Below, piece after piece: positions 13,501 through 25,819 of a stretch of DNA of 64,000 nt; positions within the stretch are counted from its first letter, which is position 1; each line of letters begins with the position of its first letter. The notes below the pieces were generated by a model. It worked only from the letters and a program-made list of their open reading frames with translations. It was not told the DNA's origin and ran no database searches. Made by a program: the position numbers and the translations under genes. Source of the stretch: Brasenia schreberi (taxonomy: Eukaryota > Streptophyta > Magnoliopsida > Nymphaeales > Cabombaceae); contig JAYKKT010000037.1 in NCBI GenBank assembly GCA_036023115.1, positions 1,913,501-1,977,500 of the forward strand. The letters run 5' to 3'.

Positions 13501-14430
13501 TGCATCCTATGTTTTACATTTCACAGCTGAAACTTTATCATGAGGACTTTCAATGACTAGAGAGCTGGCTCCGACACTTGGTCACAGAGGACATTGTTGT
13601 AGTTGAGGACGTGTTAGCCCGACGACAGACGCAATAACTAGTGCAATGGATATGAAGAGGCTCAAAAAATGATTCATAGGTTTCCAACACACAACGAGCA
13701 TTTACTACATGCCTACCATGAGACCTCGAACACCAGTCTCAGTTTAGCTAGAGGAGAGTTGTCACAGGTATGATTTCGGGTGGTGATTATACCCGAAAAC
13801 CTCTCGTGGGTCCTTTTGTTAACCCCTCTTTCCTTACTATGTAAACCTCCCTTATGCATACCCAAGTTAGCCGTGTAGCCCTATGGGCCCTGCTCTCATG
13901 TAATCGTGAGGCTAGGCTCTCTAGTGAGGTCTAGAACCTTCTTGTGTAAAGCACTCAACTCCACCCTTGCCTATAAATAGATGTGATATACAAGGCTTAG
14001 GGAGCTAGCTAGTTAAAGAGTGAGTGATCTCTTGTAAACCTTACTCATTGGCTTCAATAAACCTTCTTTCCTTTTCTTTTTTATTTCGCTTCTCCCTCTC
14101 AGCCTGATGTGTGTGAGTGAGTGCCAAGAGACCTCGTCAGTGAGAGTGTCTCGCCTCTTAAAGGAGTACTAGGAAACAAAGTTAGAAGAGTGGTTGCACT
14201 CCTCTTTTCCTCACGTGATAAGTGTGATTGAGTAGGAGAGGATTCTACTGCCATCATCGAGTATAAATCTCTTCCTAGAGTGATCTAAATCGCATCTCAA
14301 AGAAGCTTGGTGATAGAGTCTGGTTTAGTTTACATAGGCCAATGTAAAGTATTAGTTGGTTAAAATTATATCGATAGAGTAAGGTTTGATCTATTTTTCT
14401 TTTCTTAACTAAACCACACATTTGAAAGCC
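10503..14430 (+). mobile_element. Decayed Ty3/gypsy LTR retrotransposon
   Basis: Two related LTR segments bracket it. The 5' one starts TGTCACGTGTATGATTTCGG at 10503 and is recognisable to about 10677. The 3' one starts TGTCACAGGTATGATTTCGG at 13760, after the polypurine tract GAGGAGAGT (13751-13759). Shared blocks include GGGTCCTTTTGTTA, TAGCCCTATGGGCC and CCTATAAATAG (probable TATA box). Between them, in order on the plus strand, are a protease remnant (about 10.7-10.9 kb), reverse transcriptase (LSKLDLRSGYYQVHI near 11350, then FLGHIIGG), RNase H (about 12.0-12.3 kb) and integrase pieces (about 12.5-13.4 kb). Many stops and shifts make it dead. The 5' LTR appears truncated, and I could not find the matching target duplication at the 3' edge, so the right end is approximate. 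Confidence 0.8.
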
Positions 14431-16430
14431 CACAATGACCCGACTAGTCCGACTTCATCCAGGTCGGCCCATAATGGAGGTAAAGATCTCCCGATGCTGG
14501 TTTTCTCTACACTTAGAACTCGAAATCTTGCTTGAGGGGAACAAATGCCGAACCAGCGTTTGGTGGTCTTTTATGTTATTTATTGAACTGATCACTTGGA
14601 CACTCCTAGATATACCAGACAAACGATGGAAGACAGGACCGTTTCAACATAAACCATCTATTCTTTTTTTGGAATTTCTCTTCTTCTATGTTTTGTTGCC
14701 TAGAGCGCATGTACTAAATTATGTGATTGAACGTGCAAATAAGATCTCTTTAGAACCAAGCTTTCCCGCACTTAGTGGGAAAGGCTTCAAGGGTATTTAG
14801 TTGAGAAACTTGATTCTCCTGAAGACAAACAGCACCATTTCTCTACAAAATCTTGGTCAAAGATAGAACCTACATAATCATAACAAAATCATAAATACGT
14901 TGAAAGGCAGCTCCTTTATTGTATAAAATGGTCTCGCTCTTCCAAAGTTAAGCATGAGGATCAACTTATTCCTAATCTTGCCTTTTCATATTCTCCACAT
15001 GCTAGGTTAGGGAACCTACCTTTTCCTCTTTCATCAATGAGTAGAAAATGAGTCTTAGCAAAATAAAGATGTTGAGATGTGTACGTGAACACTTGAAATA
15101 TCTCTTCTGATTAAGAGGACAAATATGTAATGAAGCGATTAGAGGAAAAGTTGAGTGACCCGAACAGAAGACAGAATTAGATAAACATGCCTAAGGTGAT
15201 TTAGACACGTCTACAGGGTGTTTGCATCCTACAATGAGATAACGGGCTGGGGATCGTGTTTTTTTACCCGCAACGGGGACATGCCTCTGCCACTGAGTTC
15301 GTGGATGAAGCAGCCTCATGCCGCTTCATCCAAGAATTCAAACAGGTAGAAGTATGCCAAATGATAAAAATAAAACACTGTTACCTTTGAGTTAAATGCA
15401 TATATGACACTTGATCGTGCACAACGAAATAAAGAATTCGCTTAAGCCAACCCTGTCTAATGTGGGAGAAGGCTTAATTTAGGGTTTGGTTTGGTCTGAT
15501 TGGTAACTTACAATTATCTCATTCGGAATTGGAAGGAACACAACTTGCCACGAGGTCAAACTTGTTCCATTCAACGGATGTCTGGACCCAATATGATGAC
15601 CTGTGCAATGTTTTTCTACGGTTATCATAATTCCTTATGGCTGAAACAAACACCATTATTCATAATTTGCGAGGTCCTAATATTCAAATATTTGCTACTA
15701 GTTCTAAGATGCTTCCAAAGTGCGAGTAGATTTCCTTTTGTTCATCAGGACAATGGTCATTTTATTGTGATGCTACCTCTACGAACAAGTCTACATGACA
15801 TTTTATTTAAAATGACAATCCTCTCCAATCTATAGGTAATACACCTTTATCTCCAAAGATCTGAAAGAATCACTTAGAAGCCATCCTTGAAGAAAGAGCA
15901 GCAAAATATATATTAGACCAGTTCCTTAAGAAGGAACCCACAATCCTTGTTAGGTTATATCATGTCAGTTGAAGACGTCCGGGATGCTCCGTCAAATCTC
16001 GTACGCACACGCATACAAACAAGAAACCTGCTCAAAAGCTTCCAGCTTTCGGTAATTCATGCCAACACAAAAAACAAGCAGGCATGTGCAATAGGTCAGT
16101 CAAAAGCATTTAATGGAACTGTTAAGAGCGTACTATCATATATTAAGAATGTCGTCAAATACATCCTCCCATGCACAAAAGCATTAAACCTAGTGTGCCA
16201 GAAGGGAAAGCACGTCCTTGTGCTTCAAGATACCAAGTTCCATTGTCAGCAGTTAACAGATAAGCACATCAGATTACCAAGCTACAACTTCAATCATTAC
16301 ATGGATTCCTAGGAAATGCAACAGAAATGACGGACATGCACTTCATAGAGCACGAGTCTCACTAAGACTACAGAAAGAAAGAAGAGATCATATGGAAACA
16401 TACATTGTAACTCAGACACCAAAGGATGGA
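14431..16430. other. Intergenic, no gene supported; 3' flank of H2A.Z at the right edge
   Basis: Two open frames of about 120 codons (14435-14800 and 15947-16312, plus) have no motif that I recognise and no compositional sign of coding. The last 100 bases are probably the H2A.Z 3' UTR (minus strand). Confidence 0.35.
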
Positions 16431-19400
16431 TCATTCTTTAGAAGACTTGTTGATCAGTGACTTGTGAATATGAGGGATAACGCCACCTCCAGCTATGGTG
16501 CCCTTAATCAAGGTATCGAGTTCTTCATCTCCTCTGATCGCAAGTTGAAGATGACGTGGTGTTATGCGCTTTACTTTAAGATCTTTGCTAGCATTACCTG
16601 CCAATTCCAGCACTTCAGCCGTCAGGTACTCCAAGATGGCTGCTGAATATACAGCAGCAGTAGCACCAACCCTTCCATTGGCAGCAATGCGGGACTTCAG
16701 CATTCTATGGATGCGACCAACTGGAAACTGTTTCCAAAGATTAAAAAAAGACACGCTGATGATAGAATTCCATTTCAAAGCAACTAAGGCACATAAAGGA
16801 CAATAACCCTCGACAGTTAATCAAGCTGGGGTCGCTACTAAGCTCAGTTACTTACATTACAGATGCAACTGTAATGTTGCACCTCAGTGAGATGGAGCTT
16901 TTCGATCAAGAATTATCCATAGTTGAATTTAATCTTCACAGCATTTCATCTAATAATTCGAGAACAAACTTTTAAAATGTAAGGCATATCTGTTGGAACA
17001 AGAAATGCTAAAGCTGCAACAGAATGCAGATGGGAAACTACATGTTGGCATCATTTCATGCTGAACTATGGGCATGTCTGCAACATCAAGTTCATGGTTG
17101 CCGCCATTTGGGCTTGTGACTGGTTCCCAGATGCTCGGAGTCAGGGATTCAAAACCTGTTCTCTGAATCCTTCAACGAAGTACTCCAGATTCCAGAACAC
17201 AGCTTAAATGGATCACACAACTCACTTAAACCTTTTATACTATCTTTGATCCTTTCAAACAAATCTTGGCATAATGTTTATAGTCCAAACTTCTTTCCAG
17301 GTTCCCACATAAAAACATGATAGACTCCTTTTATGCAGAAATCTGCTGGAGACGAGTTCCAGAATCATCATGCGTAACATGCTCACATGCTTGGCCGAGA
17401 GAAAAGATTTGCACAACACTAGTGATGAATTTGCCAAAAGAAACAGTCCTAATATGTCTTAGCAATGAAAGCGCAGAACTGGTTGAAATCCAGCTTACAA
17501 AGAAGTGCTTTTCTTAGCAACAGATATTGATCCATACTTTGTTATTCATCGTCTAAATTTTATCTCCCTCATTAACTGCACACTCAAGCTATACCACATA
17601 CAGATTTCTGCGTCTGTGCCTTCATACGTTGATCAAGCCTACACTTCAAACTGTTTTGAGAAGCAATAAGACCAAGTGGCCTACACTTCCAACTGTCTTG
17701 AGAGGCAATAAGGACCAAGTGCCACTATCCATATGCACACACAGACACTTTTACTATTCCTGTACCTTCAGAAGTTTTAACAGATTTGCAGTCTCTTAAT
17801 TTTCCGAAGAAACATGAGACTATCAAGATGACTGCTTTAAATATTGGAAAATACAATTAAAAATGTGTACTAAATATCTTCCAGTATGCACCACTAATAA
17901 TATGTGGCATATTGTAAGATACACTCCATTGTGAGAGATAAGTGGTAGAAAACCATAATAATCCATCATATTGGATCCTTTTCCCAATACAAGCTGAAGC
18001 CCTATAGTGCAATATGAGAAAGACGCTTTATACGACTTGTTATGAAGCACAACCATCCCAATATCATCATCCCATCAGCCATTGTAAACCAGTAGCTGCA
18101 GTAGGATCCATTGTTATTAATGGTTCATTGGGAGCTCTGTCCTGTGCACACCCAAGTACTGTAATTCAACACATGTTTTTCTACTAATATAAAAGAATAC
18201 ATCATTTCGCAGAACTTTCAGCAAGTGCAATACCTGTTTAACTTAACCAAGCATCCGCCTTCAGTTGGTTAACGGATAACTTGATGTGTGCCGGGTTTGT
18301 TAAGCAATCTGCCATGAATCCACGATAAAGATCACGCCAACAACTCGTCGCTAAGCCTCGCACAAGACTTAGATAAGAGGAACAAGAGACAAAAAAGGTC
18401 TTGGGAAGGAACCCTACTTGAAACTTGCAAGACTTATTATATCAAGAATGGCTGAACAAGATGTCCTCCAACACCAGCCCAAAGGATTACTTATAGGATT
18501 GAAGATGCCTTATTGGACATGCCTTGAGATTTGAAAAGTTTTCAATGCCCACCGACTATGGTTTCCTTTCTACGAAACTTGAACACATCCCTAATACTGA
18601 AAATAACAAAGTAAATATCTGACCAACAATATGAGCCTTATTATAGGTAAGAAATAAAGAAAAAACGTGGGTTTGACTTGACATATTGAGATTGCTTGGA
18701 TTTAAGTCAAGTAATGCAATTTACATAAACTTGACTCATGACAATTTTAGAATGTGTGGAAGCATCTTTAATTGCATCAAGTTCTTCACCCGAGCAATGG
18801 ATGGTAACTTCAATTTGATGAAGGCAAATTAAATTACGAAAAGTAGAGTTCCATCCTTGTGTGATGGGTCATGGGTCCTTCAAGTCGTCCCATGTATTAT
18901 TGGAACACGAGCCAATGGTTGCATTTGGACTAAAGTCATTTGAACTTGGTTTGGTGCTCGGGTTCAAAATCAACTAGTTAGAGTCTCGATGTTCTCATCA
19001 TTCTCTCTTGGTTCGAAAGGACCCGAGAGTAGAAGCACCTGGTACATAGTGTCCTCAAAGTACATAGATAAGTCACGTACATTGAAGGTTGGTGAGATAT
19101 TTTCATAGTGAGATGGTAGCTCCAACATATATTTATTATCATTGATCTTGGCGAGCACCTTGAATGGTCCATCAACTCTAGGCATGAGCTTTGAAGTGCA
19201 TTTGTGAGAAAACAACTCCTTTCGCAAGTAAACCCAAACAAGGTCACCGAGGTTGAAGTCAATATGTTTGTGATTCTGGTTGGCCTTCTCCTCAATTTGT
19301 GTATATCTCACCTCGATGTTTCGCCTAATCTTAGCATAAAAATGTTGTATTCTTTTTACTAACTTACTTGCATTATCATTCACATGCTTATTAGTAGACA

Positions 19401-22400
19401 AAGAAATCAAATCAAGAAGAGTGTGTGGATTTACCCCATACGTAGCTTCAAAGAGAGTATGACCAATACTATTAACCGAAAAGTTGTATGCAAATTCTTT
19501 CCATGGAAGAAACTCCTCCCATGTCTTAGTGTTCTTGGGAAGCACAATATGAAGAAGAGCAACAAGTGTATGGTTCACAACCTTGATTCACCCATCAGTT
19601 TGTGAGTGGTAGCACCGTAGCAGTTTGGTCCCAAGGCACTTCCAAAGAGTCTTTTAAAAGTAGCTCAAGAACTTGGAATCTGAATATGATACAATACTCC
19701 TCGGTACTTTATGAAGACAAACGACCTCTTTAAAGAAGAGATTGGCCACATGCATTGCATCATCCGCCTTCTGACAAACTATAATGTGAGTCATCTTTAA
19801 GAACCGATCAGCGACAACGAAAATAGAATCTTTAACATGAGCGATTCGGGGCAACCCAAGAATGAAATCCATGCGAATGTCCTCCCATGCAGTGTTGTCT
19901 GACGCATATCGTATCGTGTATCGCTAGGCTCCACAATACGGGCGAATCGTATCATACTTTAATATTAAAAAAATAGAAAAATATTTAAAAATCAAGAAAA
20001 ATTAGTAAAAATTTTAAAAATCTAAAAAAATTAGGAAAAATCTGGTAATTGCTTTAATTCATATAATGCAAAGTTTAGTACATATTGAGCATTCAACATT
20101 GAACAATTTCATTCAAATTTACATATTTTGAAGCAAAAAATGAAATACATTTACATTTTACATATTATAAATTTGTATATAGATCATTAACTAAATAATC
20201 TTCATCTTCTCCTTGATGAAGATTCAAAGTTTCTCATCACCTTCTACTTCAAAATCAAAATCTTCATGTCCTTGATGATGTTGCACTTCTTTCAAATTAA
20301 TCCATACAATGTCTTCTTCGGTTAGGAGTGCATTTTCTTCATTATCTTCCATAATCCACTCATCTAATATATCAAAATTAACAAACTCCTATCTTTGTAC
20401 ATGTAGTTGTCATATTTGCTAATTTTCATATGTGAGCAAAACGACGAGCTTCATTTCTTTGATTATTGAGTCTATAACACCTCAGTGATGTGATATTGTT
20501 ACTTGATGATATCCCCTTTTTTTCTTAGTGGAGACTAACTATTTAACTAATGCTTGAGCTCCATTTCTCACTTCACAGACTGAGTTAAGTAATCATGTTA
20601 AACTCAATGGAAGTCGTGTAAGGTGAACCCTAAAATAGTGAAGTTGTGAAATGCCTACTCAATGAACCGAGACAACCAAATTGTTCTTCATTGTTTGCGA
20701 TTTCATGAAATTAAAAACTGATAGCAGAAATATACCTAAAAGTTGGCAACAGAAAGGGAAATGATTTTGTCACAATTTTTATTTGTTCATAAATTATTCT
20801 TATTCAATAAATGAAATTATAAACCCGAATTTACATGTTACATACACAACTTACAATCCCAAACAAGCATATCGGAGGATGCCTTGGAGAGAAGTGAAGA
20901 GAGGCCAGAAACCTGCAAAAAAAAATGAAAAAAATAAATAATTTTTTTTTGGGTGTATCGCTCGTATCATAGAATACGACATGATAACCTATATCATACG
21001 ATATAGGTTACCATATCATGGCTTCGAACAATACGATACATATGCGATACAGATAACACTCCTCCCATGGCTTATTAGGAATGAGAAGTGGTTTGTATAA
21101 GTCATGCATGGTCGGCTCATGGCATTTAGCCTTCTTACATGCTATGCATCGCTCTATGATCTTGTGCACATCTTTCCTAAGACTTGACCAAAAGAAGTGC
21201 TCCTTAAGAGTCTCTAAAGTCTTCTTTTCTCCAAAATGACCAACAAGACCTCCATTATGTGCCTCACGAACTAGCAATTCCCAAAGAATGGATTCTCAAA
21301 GTATACAAAGTCTCCCATAATGAAAAAGGAAGCCGTCTTACTTGAAGCAACACGCATATGCCTGCTCCTGAGTTAGGTAGGGAATGAAATCCAAGTATTA
21401 TGCATAGATCTTTCAAAACTCAAAACCTAAAAATTTGGCAATAAGTACCAAAAGCAAAGTATGCTTCCAAGAAAGAACATTGACTACGGTGTTCATGCTT
21501 CCTCTCTTGTGCTTTGTAACATAGGAAAAGACTTTCAGGTATTCAACCCATTTAACATGCCTCTTGTCAAGCTTTCCTTGACTTTGAATATATCAAAGTG
21601 CTTCTTGATCCATGTGGATGACAAACTTTTCTATAATAGGTAATGTTGGCATGTTTGGAGTGTTCTAATTAAGGCATGAAATTCCTTGTCATATATAGAA
21701 TAATTCAAACATGCACCTTTCTAACTTCTCACTAAAATAGGCAACAGGCTTGCCTTCTGGCATGAGGACAACACCAAATGCATCACACTCCATTTCAAAT
21801 GTCTTATTGAAGTCAAAAAGAGAAAGGATAGGTGTTGAAACACATGCACTCCTTAATGATCTCAAAACTCTTTTGGGTAGAAAACCCCAATGAAAGCCTT
21901 CGAGCTTCATGAAATCGATGAGTGGGGTCGTGATAGTATTGAAGTCTTTGATAAAGCATCAATAGAATGAGCCCAAGCAATGGAAACTATGTACATCACT
22001 CAACTTCATAAAAACTCCTTGAACCCTAGAATCTTCGCTAGCTCAATGCGTTTCAGAACAAGCGCAATCACTGCCATATGCAGAGTCCAGTTTGCTTACT
22101 TCTCCTCCTCGATGCCCTATCCTCTGCAATACGAGCTCATCGCCTCTCCTCCCGTCCATCCACACCCTTTGTTGTGTCAATCTTCCAGATCCAATGCAAG
22201 CAAGGATGCCATGTATTCTTCTTTTGGTCTAGAGTCTGTCGCAGGTCTGGTGGACAAGTTGAAGAGGAAGTACTACCTCAAGCGGAGGAAGAGTATGTAC
22301 AACAACACCGATTCAAACGATGATGAAGGCCGCAACAAGGATGAATTCGAGATAAGGCCCAAGATCGTTGAGTTCCCAACTATGCATGCTAGGGAGGAGA

Positions 22401-25400
22401 AATTATATCTGCATAACATAGAATGGGTTAGAAACAAAAAGCATTTTTAGGTGCAATCAACACACCCAAAAAACAACCTTCGACACAATGACCATATTGA
22501 AGGTGACCGACACCATGTCAATGCTCCACCGACACGGTGTCAATATCGCAGCCGTGTCAGTGCTAACACCTCACCTCCTAGAAGTGTCTATGTGACAAAG
22601 CTTGCTACTACAACATAAAACACAAGCACGTGCATGCATACACACATACGACAATGTGGGATGATGGTTAGAAGCAACATTTACTCCATATCTACTTCCT
22701 TGATTTCTTTTAAAACAAGATCTCAAAATTGAGAGGGCATGGTGCAACAAAGAAGACAATTACTTGATTGTGAACTTTTATGAGCAATAGCCACCTAAGA
22801 GTAAAAGTTAGCAGGATATTCACACAATGAATTCAGTACAAAAGGTTCATCTCAGTGTTGTCCGACGCGTATCGTATCGCGTATCGTTGGGCTCCATGAT
22901 ACGGGCGTATCGTATCGTATCGTATCGTATCGTATCGTATCGTATCGTACTTTAATATTAAAAAACTATAAAAATTATTTAAAAAATCAATAAAATTAGT
23001 AAAAATCCGAAAAAAATCAAGAAAATTCTGGAAAATTTTGAAAAAATCTGGTAATTGCTTTAAATTCATATAATGCAAAGTTTAGCACAAATTGAACATT
23101 TAATATTGAACAATTGCATCCAAAATTATATATTTTGAATCAAAAAATGAAATACATTTATATTTTACATATTGTAAATTTGTATCAGGATCATTAACTA
23201 AATAATCTTCATCTTCTCCTTGATGATGTTGTTGTACTTCAAATTAATTCATGCAATGTCTTCTTCAGTTAGGACTTAGGAGTGCATTTTCTTCGTTATC
23301 TTCCATAATTCACTCATGTAATATATCAAAATTAACAAACTGCTATCTTTGTACATGTAGTCATATTTACTAATTTTCATATGTGAGCAAAACAAAGAGC
23401 TCCATTTCTTTGATTATTGAGTCTATGACACCTTAATGATGTTATATTATTACTTGATAATGTCCCCTTTTTCTCTTATTGGAGACTAGCTTTTTAACTA
23501 ATGCATGAGCTTCATTTCTCACTTCACAGACTGAGTTAAGCCTCACACACATTGATCATGTTCAACTCAATGGAAGTCATGTAACGTGAATCTTAAAATA
23601 GTGAAGTTGTGAAATCCCTACTCAATGAACCGAGAGAATTAAATGTTTTTAATTGTTTACGATCTTATGAAATTAGAAACTGTTAGCAAAAATATACCTA
23701 AAAGTTGTAACAAAAAGGGAAATGACTTTGTCATAATTTTTTTTTTATACATTATTTTTATTAAATAAATGAAATTATAAACCCAAATTATAAGCATATT
23801 GGAGGATGCCTTTAAGGGAAGTGAAGAGAGGGAAAGAGAGGGCAGAAACATGCAAAAAAAATTTGAAAAAAAAAAATTTTTTGAAAAAAAAAAATTTGAA
23901 AAAAAAAATTTTGAAAAAAAAAAAATTTTGGGCGTATCGCCCGTATCGTACGATACAGTATCGTATCGTGGCTTCCCACGATATACGATACGTACGGTGC
24001 GATACGGATAACACTGGTTCATCTCATAAGGAAATCTTATGCACAATCTATCCTACCAATAATTGTATTGATTTAAATAAAAGTATAACCACATTGATCT
24101 TGACAACCTTTCCTATAAACACATTAACATTTACTATTACTTTCAGAGACCAAAAAGATCCATCACTCTCTTTTAAAGAGAATATCCTTTGTACTTGGAA
24201 TCAAGGGATCCAAAAATTGAGAAGGCATGATGCAACAAAGAAGAAAATTACTTGATTATGAACTTCTATAAGCAAAAGCCACCTAACATTAAAAGTTAGC
24301 AGGACATTCACACAATCAATTCAGTACAAAAGGTTCGTCTTATAAGGAAATCTTATGCAAATCTATCCTACCAATAACTGTATTGATTTAAATAAAAGTA
24401 TAACCACATTGATCTTGGCAACCTTCCCTATAAACACATTAAAATTTGCTATTACTTTCGGAGACCGAAAAGATCCATCACTCTCTTTTAAAGAGAATAT
24501 CCTTTGTACTTGGAATCAAGGGATCCAAAAAGGTTTCCATTCAAAGATTTTACTGGTAGAAAAGGATGCTTGATCTACATGTAATGTCTCAAAGGATCAA
24601 TGCTTTTAAAGGTTAACTCACAGAAATCATCTCCAACAATAGGTACTTATTCAAATCAAACAATAGAATTAAAAGGTCTTTTCTAATACAAACTGAACCA
24701 ACAAGACTCCACCACTACAAAAGTTGGGAGAATCAACAAACCCCCACCTAAGGAGGCTAACCCAAGAGCTCCAAAGGTACTCAATTCAACATTTGAATGG
24801 TCTTGCTAGAGTCAGAATGTTAATCCTATTTCTATATGAAGATTGAAGGATAGATCCAGACCCACGCATACAGAGAGTAAGCCACAAAATTACTTCTGCA
24901 ACCCCCAACTCAAAGGGACTCCAACAGCACGATTCTAACTCTGCATCGTATTCTAGGTCCGGAACAAGATCAATCATCTTTATCTATGAGCCAACCAAAG
25001 AAGGACCGGCTATGGACACAGAATTAGTAGTGGAGAAACTACTGCAAATTCATAGATTCAGAACAATTGGTCAGATCAGCCCAAGGACTAAAAGTAGAGA
25101 GCCAAAAAGGAATAGTGACATGAATAACCACGAGTTCCAACGGGAACGATCTGCAATCTATTCAAACAGAAAAGGAAAGACAAAGCTTTTTATTTCTAAA
25201 AGAGAACTGGATCTCGATATCAAATAAATTAATTAGGTTGTTCCAGACGTCAAAGCTGCCAAGATAATCGGGTTTGGAATGTTGTTGCCATTCCAAACTC
25301 AAGTAAGATGCGAACCGTTGAAAGGATGCTCCAAAGCAGCTAACGGAGAGTTTAGAAACCTTCACAAGCATCACCTTAGGAATACTAACCCAACTCCTAG

Positions 25401-25813
25401 TTGGTCTAACTGTAACCATGAGGTTCACGGGAAAGACGCGATTCATCTAGTAAGTAGAAAATCTTCTTCCTCTGATTTACCTCCCTCAACAAGAACGCAT
25501 TTTTTGGTCACAAGAGTCCCATAACTGGAAACAAACTAGTGACGGAACACAACCCTTCCAAACCGTCACCAACAACTCAAGTTCAACCATGTCTAAAAGA
25601 AACTGAATTTCATTAACAAACGACGAGATAAATAGACGCCAAACTGCCAATCAACAACATAAGGGGAATTCCCCCGAAGAAGGAAGAAGGCAAGAGAATA
25701 TCGACCTGCAAGCCCGCGCGAGAAGAACGAGAAACAGGCTTCCTTTTGTCTTTGTCCTTGTTGGCCGCAGAGTTCTTGCTCGTCAACAGCCCCTTCGCTC
25801 CTTTCCCTGACAT
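16431..25813 (-). CDS. Histone variant H2A.Z, two coding exons around a roughly 9-kb intron
   Basis: Replaces H2A in nucleosomes near promoters; deposited by SWR1-type remodellers (family knowledge). Coding exon 1 is 25706-25813: [10 protein letters not shown]..., the lysine-rich tail ([19 protein letters not shown]), donor CAG/GT. Coding exon 2 is 16431-16727, acceptor [32 protein letters not shown], the H2A.Z-type [31 protein letters not shown], then [15 protein letters not shown] and stop TGA. Both exons are phase 0; together they give 36+98=134 codons, the normal plant length. Each exon lacks its partner locally, which supports one gene. Departures from the usual sequence are Met for Gln after GRIHR and Asn for His before GRV. 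The 8978-bp intron contains a gypsy remnant, two MULEs and a tandem duplication. Alternative: two unlinked broken copies. Confidence 0.85.
18970..21960 (-). mobile_element. Ty3/gypsy pol remnant inside the H2A.Z intron
   Basis: Minus strand, in the expected order. RT end and RNase H start are at 21689-21910 ([30 protein letters not shown]). The integrase HHCC zinc domain is at about 21080-21277 ([15 protein letters not shown] with [10 protein letters not shown]). The integrase core is at 19654-19872 ([17 protein letters not shown]), and the integrase C-terminus is at 18970-19578 with the GPY/F-type motif ([20 protein letters not shown]). No chromodomain is seen. A MULE-like element (19891-21060) splits the integrase. 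Degenerate sequence between 21280 and 21690 covers the rest of RNase H. I found no LTRs, so the ends are those of the recognisable coding part. Confidence 0.85.
19891..21060. mobile_element. MULE-like non-autonomous element, copy 1 (1170 bp)
   Basis: Begins AGTGTTGTCTGACGCATATC and ends CGATACAGATAACACT, giving imperfect terminal inverted repeats rich in ATACG/CGTAT words. Flanks are CCTCCCATGC (19881-19890) and CCTCCCATGG (21061-21070), a 10-bp target duplication with one mismatch, in the 8-11 bp range of Mutator-like elements. The interior is AT-rich, shares long blocks with copy 2 (for example ACATTGAACAATT, CTTCATCTTCTCCTTGATGA) and shows no transposase. Inserted in the gypsy integrase frame. 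Confidence 0.85.
21980..22450 (+). CDS. Unrecognised open frame of 156 codons in the H2A.Z intron
   Basis: The composition differs from the AT-rich surroundings and looks gene-like. From about Met-23 the N-terminus is rich in Ser, Arg and Ala with few acidic residues, like a plastid or mitochondrial transit peptide. It is followed by [16 protein letters not shown], an acidic stretch ([14 protein letters not shown]) and [18 protein letters not shown]. It may be the first exon, or a captured fragment, of an organelle-targeted plant protein. I do not recognise the family. It lies on the strand opposite H2A.Z and directly beside the gypsy remnant. A functional gene is not established. Confidence 0.4.
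   Translation: METMYITQLHKNSLNPRIFASSMRFRTSAITAICRVQFAYFSSSMPYPLQYELIASPPVHPHPLLCQSSRSNASKDAMYSSFGLESVAGLVDKLKRKYYLKRRKSMYNNTDSNDDEGRNKDEFEIRPKIVEFPTMHAREEKLYLHNIEWVRNKKHF
22725..24530. repeat. Tandem duplication (about 316-bp unit), first copy split by a MULE
   Basis: Unit A is 22725-22853 plus 24026-24212; unit B is 24213-24530. Shared blocks include GGCATG-TGCAACAAAGAAGA, AAAAGTTAGCAGGA-ATTCAC, TATCCTACCAATAA and AGAATATCCTTTGTACTTGG. Unit B has no insertion at the corresponding point (AAAAGGTTCGTCTTATAAGG). Confidence 0.85.
22854..24015. mobile_element. MULE-like non-autonomous element, copy 2 (1162 bp)
   Basis: Starts AGTGTTGTCCGACGCGTATC and ends GCGATACGGATAACACT. Perfect 10-bp target duplication GGTTCATCTC (22844-22853 and 24016-24025). 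Same family as copy 1, with the same AT-rich interior. The left end contains an expanded run of the pentamer CGTAT (about 22905-22950), and near the right end a poly-A/T tract of repeated AAAATTTTGAAAA-type runs is present. No transposase seen. Confidence 0.9.
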
Positions 25814-25819
25814 CGTTCC

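Noticed and set aside
14435..14800. 121-codon plus-strand frame after the gypsy element
   Set aside because: No recognised motif, and it may overlap the 3' LTR edge; not enough to call a gene.
15947..16312. 121-codon plus-strand frame near H2A.Z
   Set aside because: No motif; lies opposite the probable H2A.Z 3' flank.
23657..24255. Phe- and Lys-rich open frames on both strands
   Set aside because: Produced by the poly-A/T tract and pentamer words in MULE copy 2.
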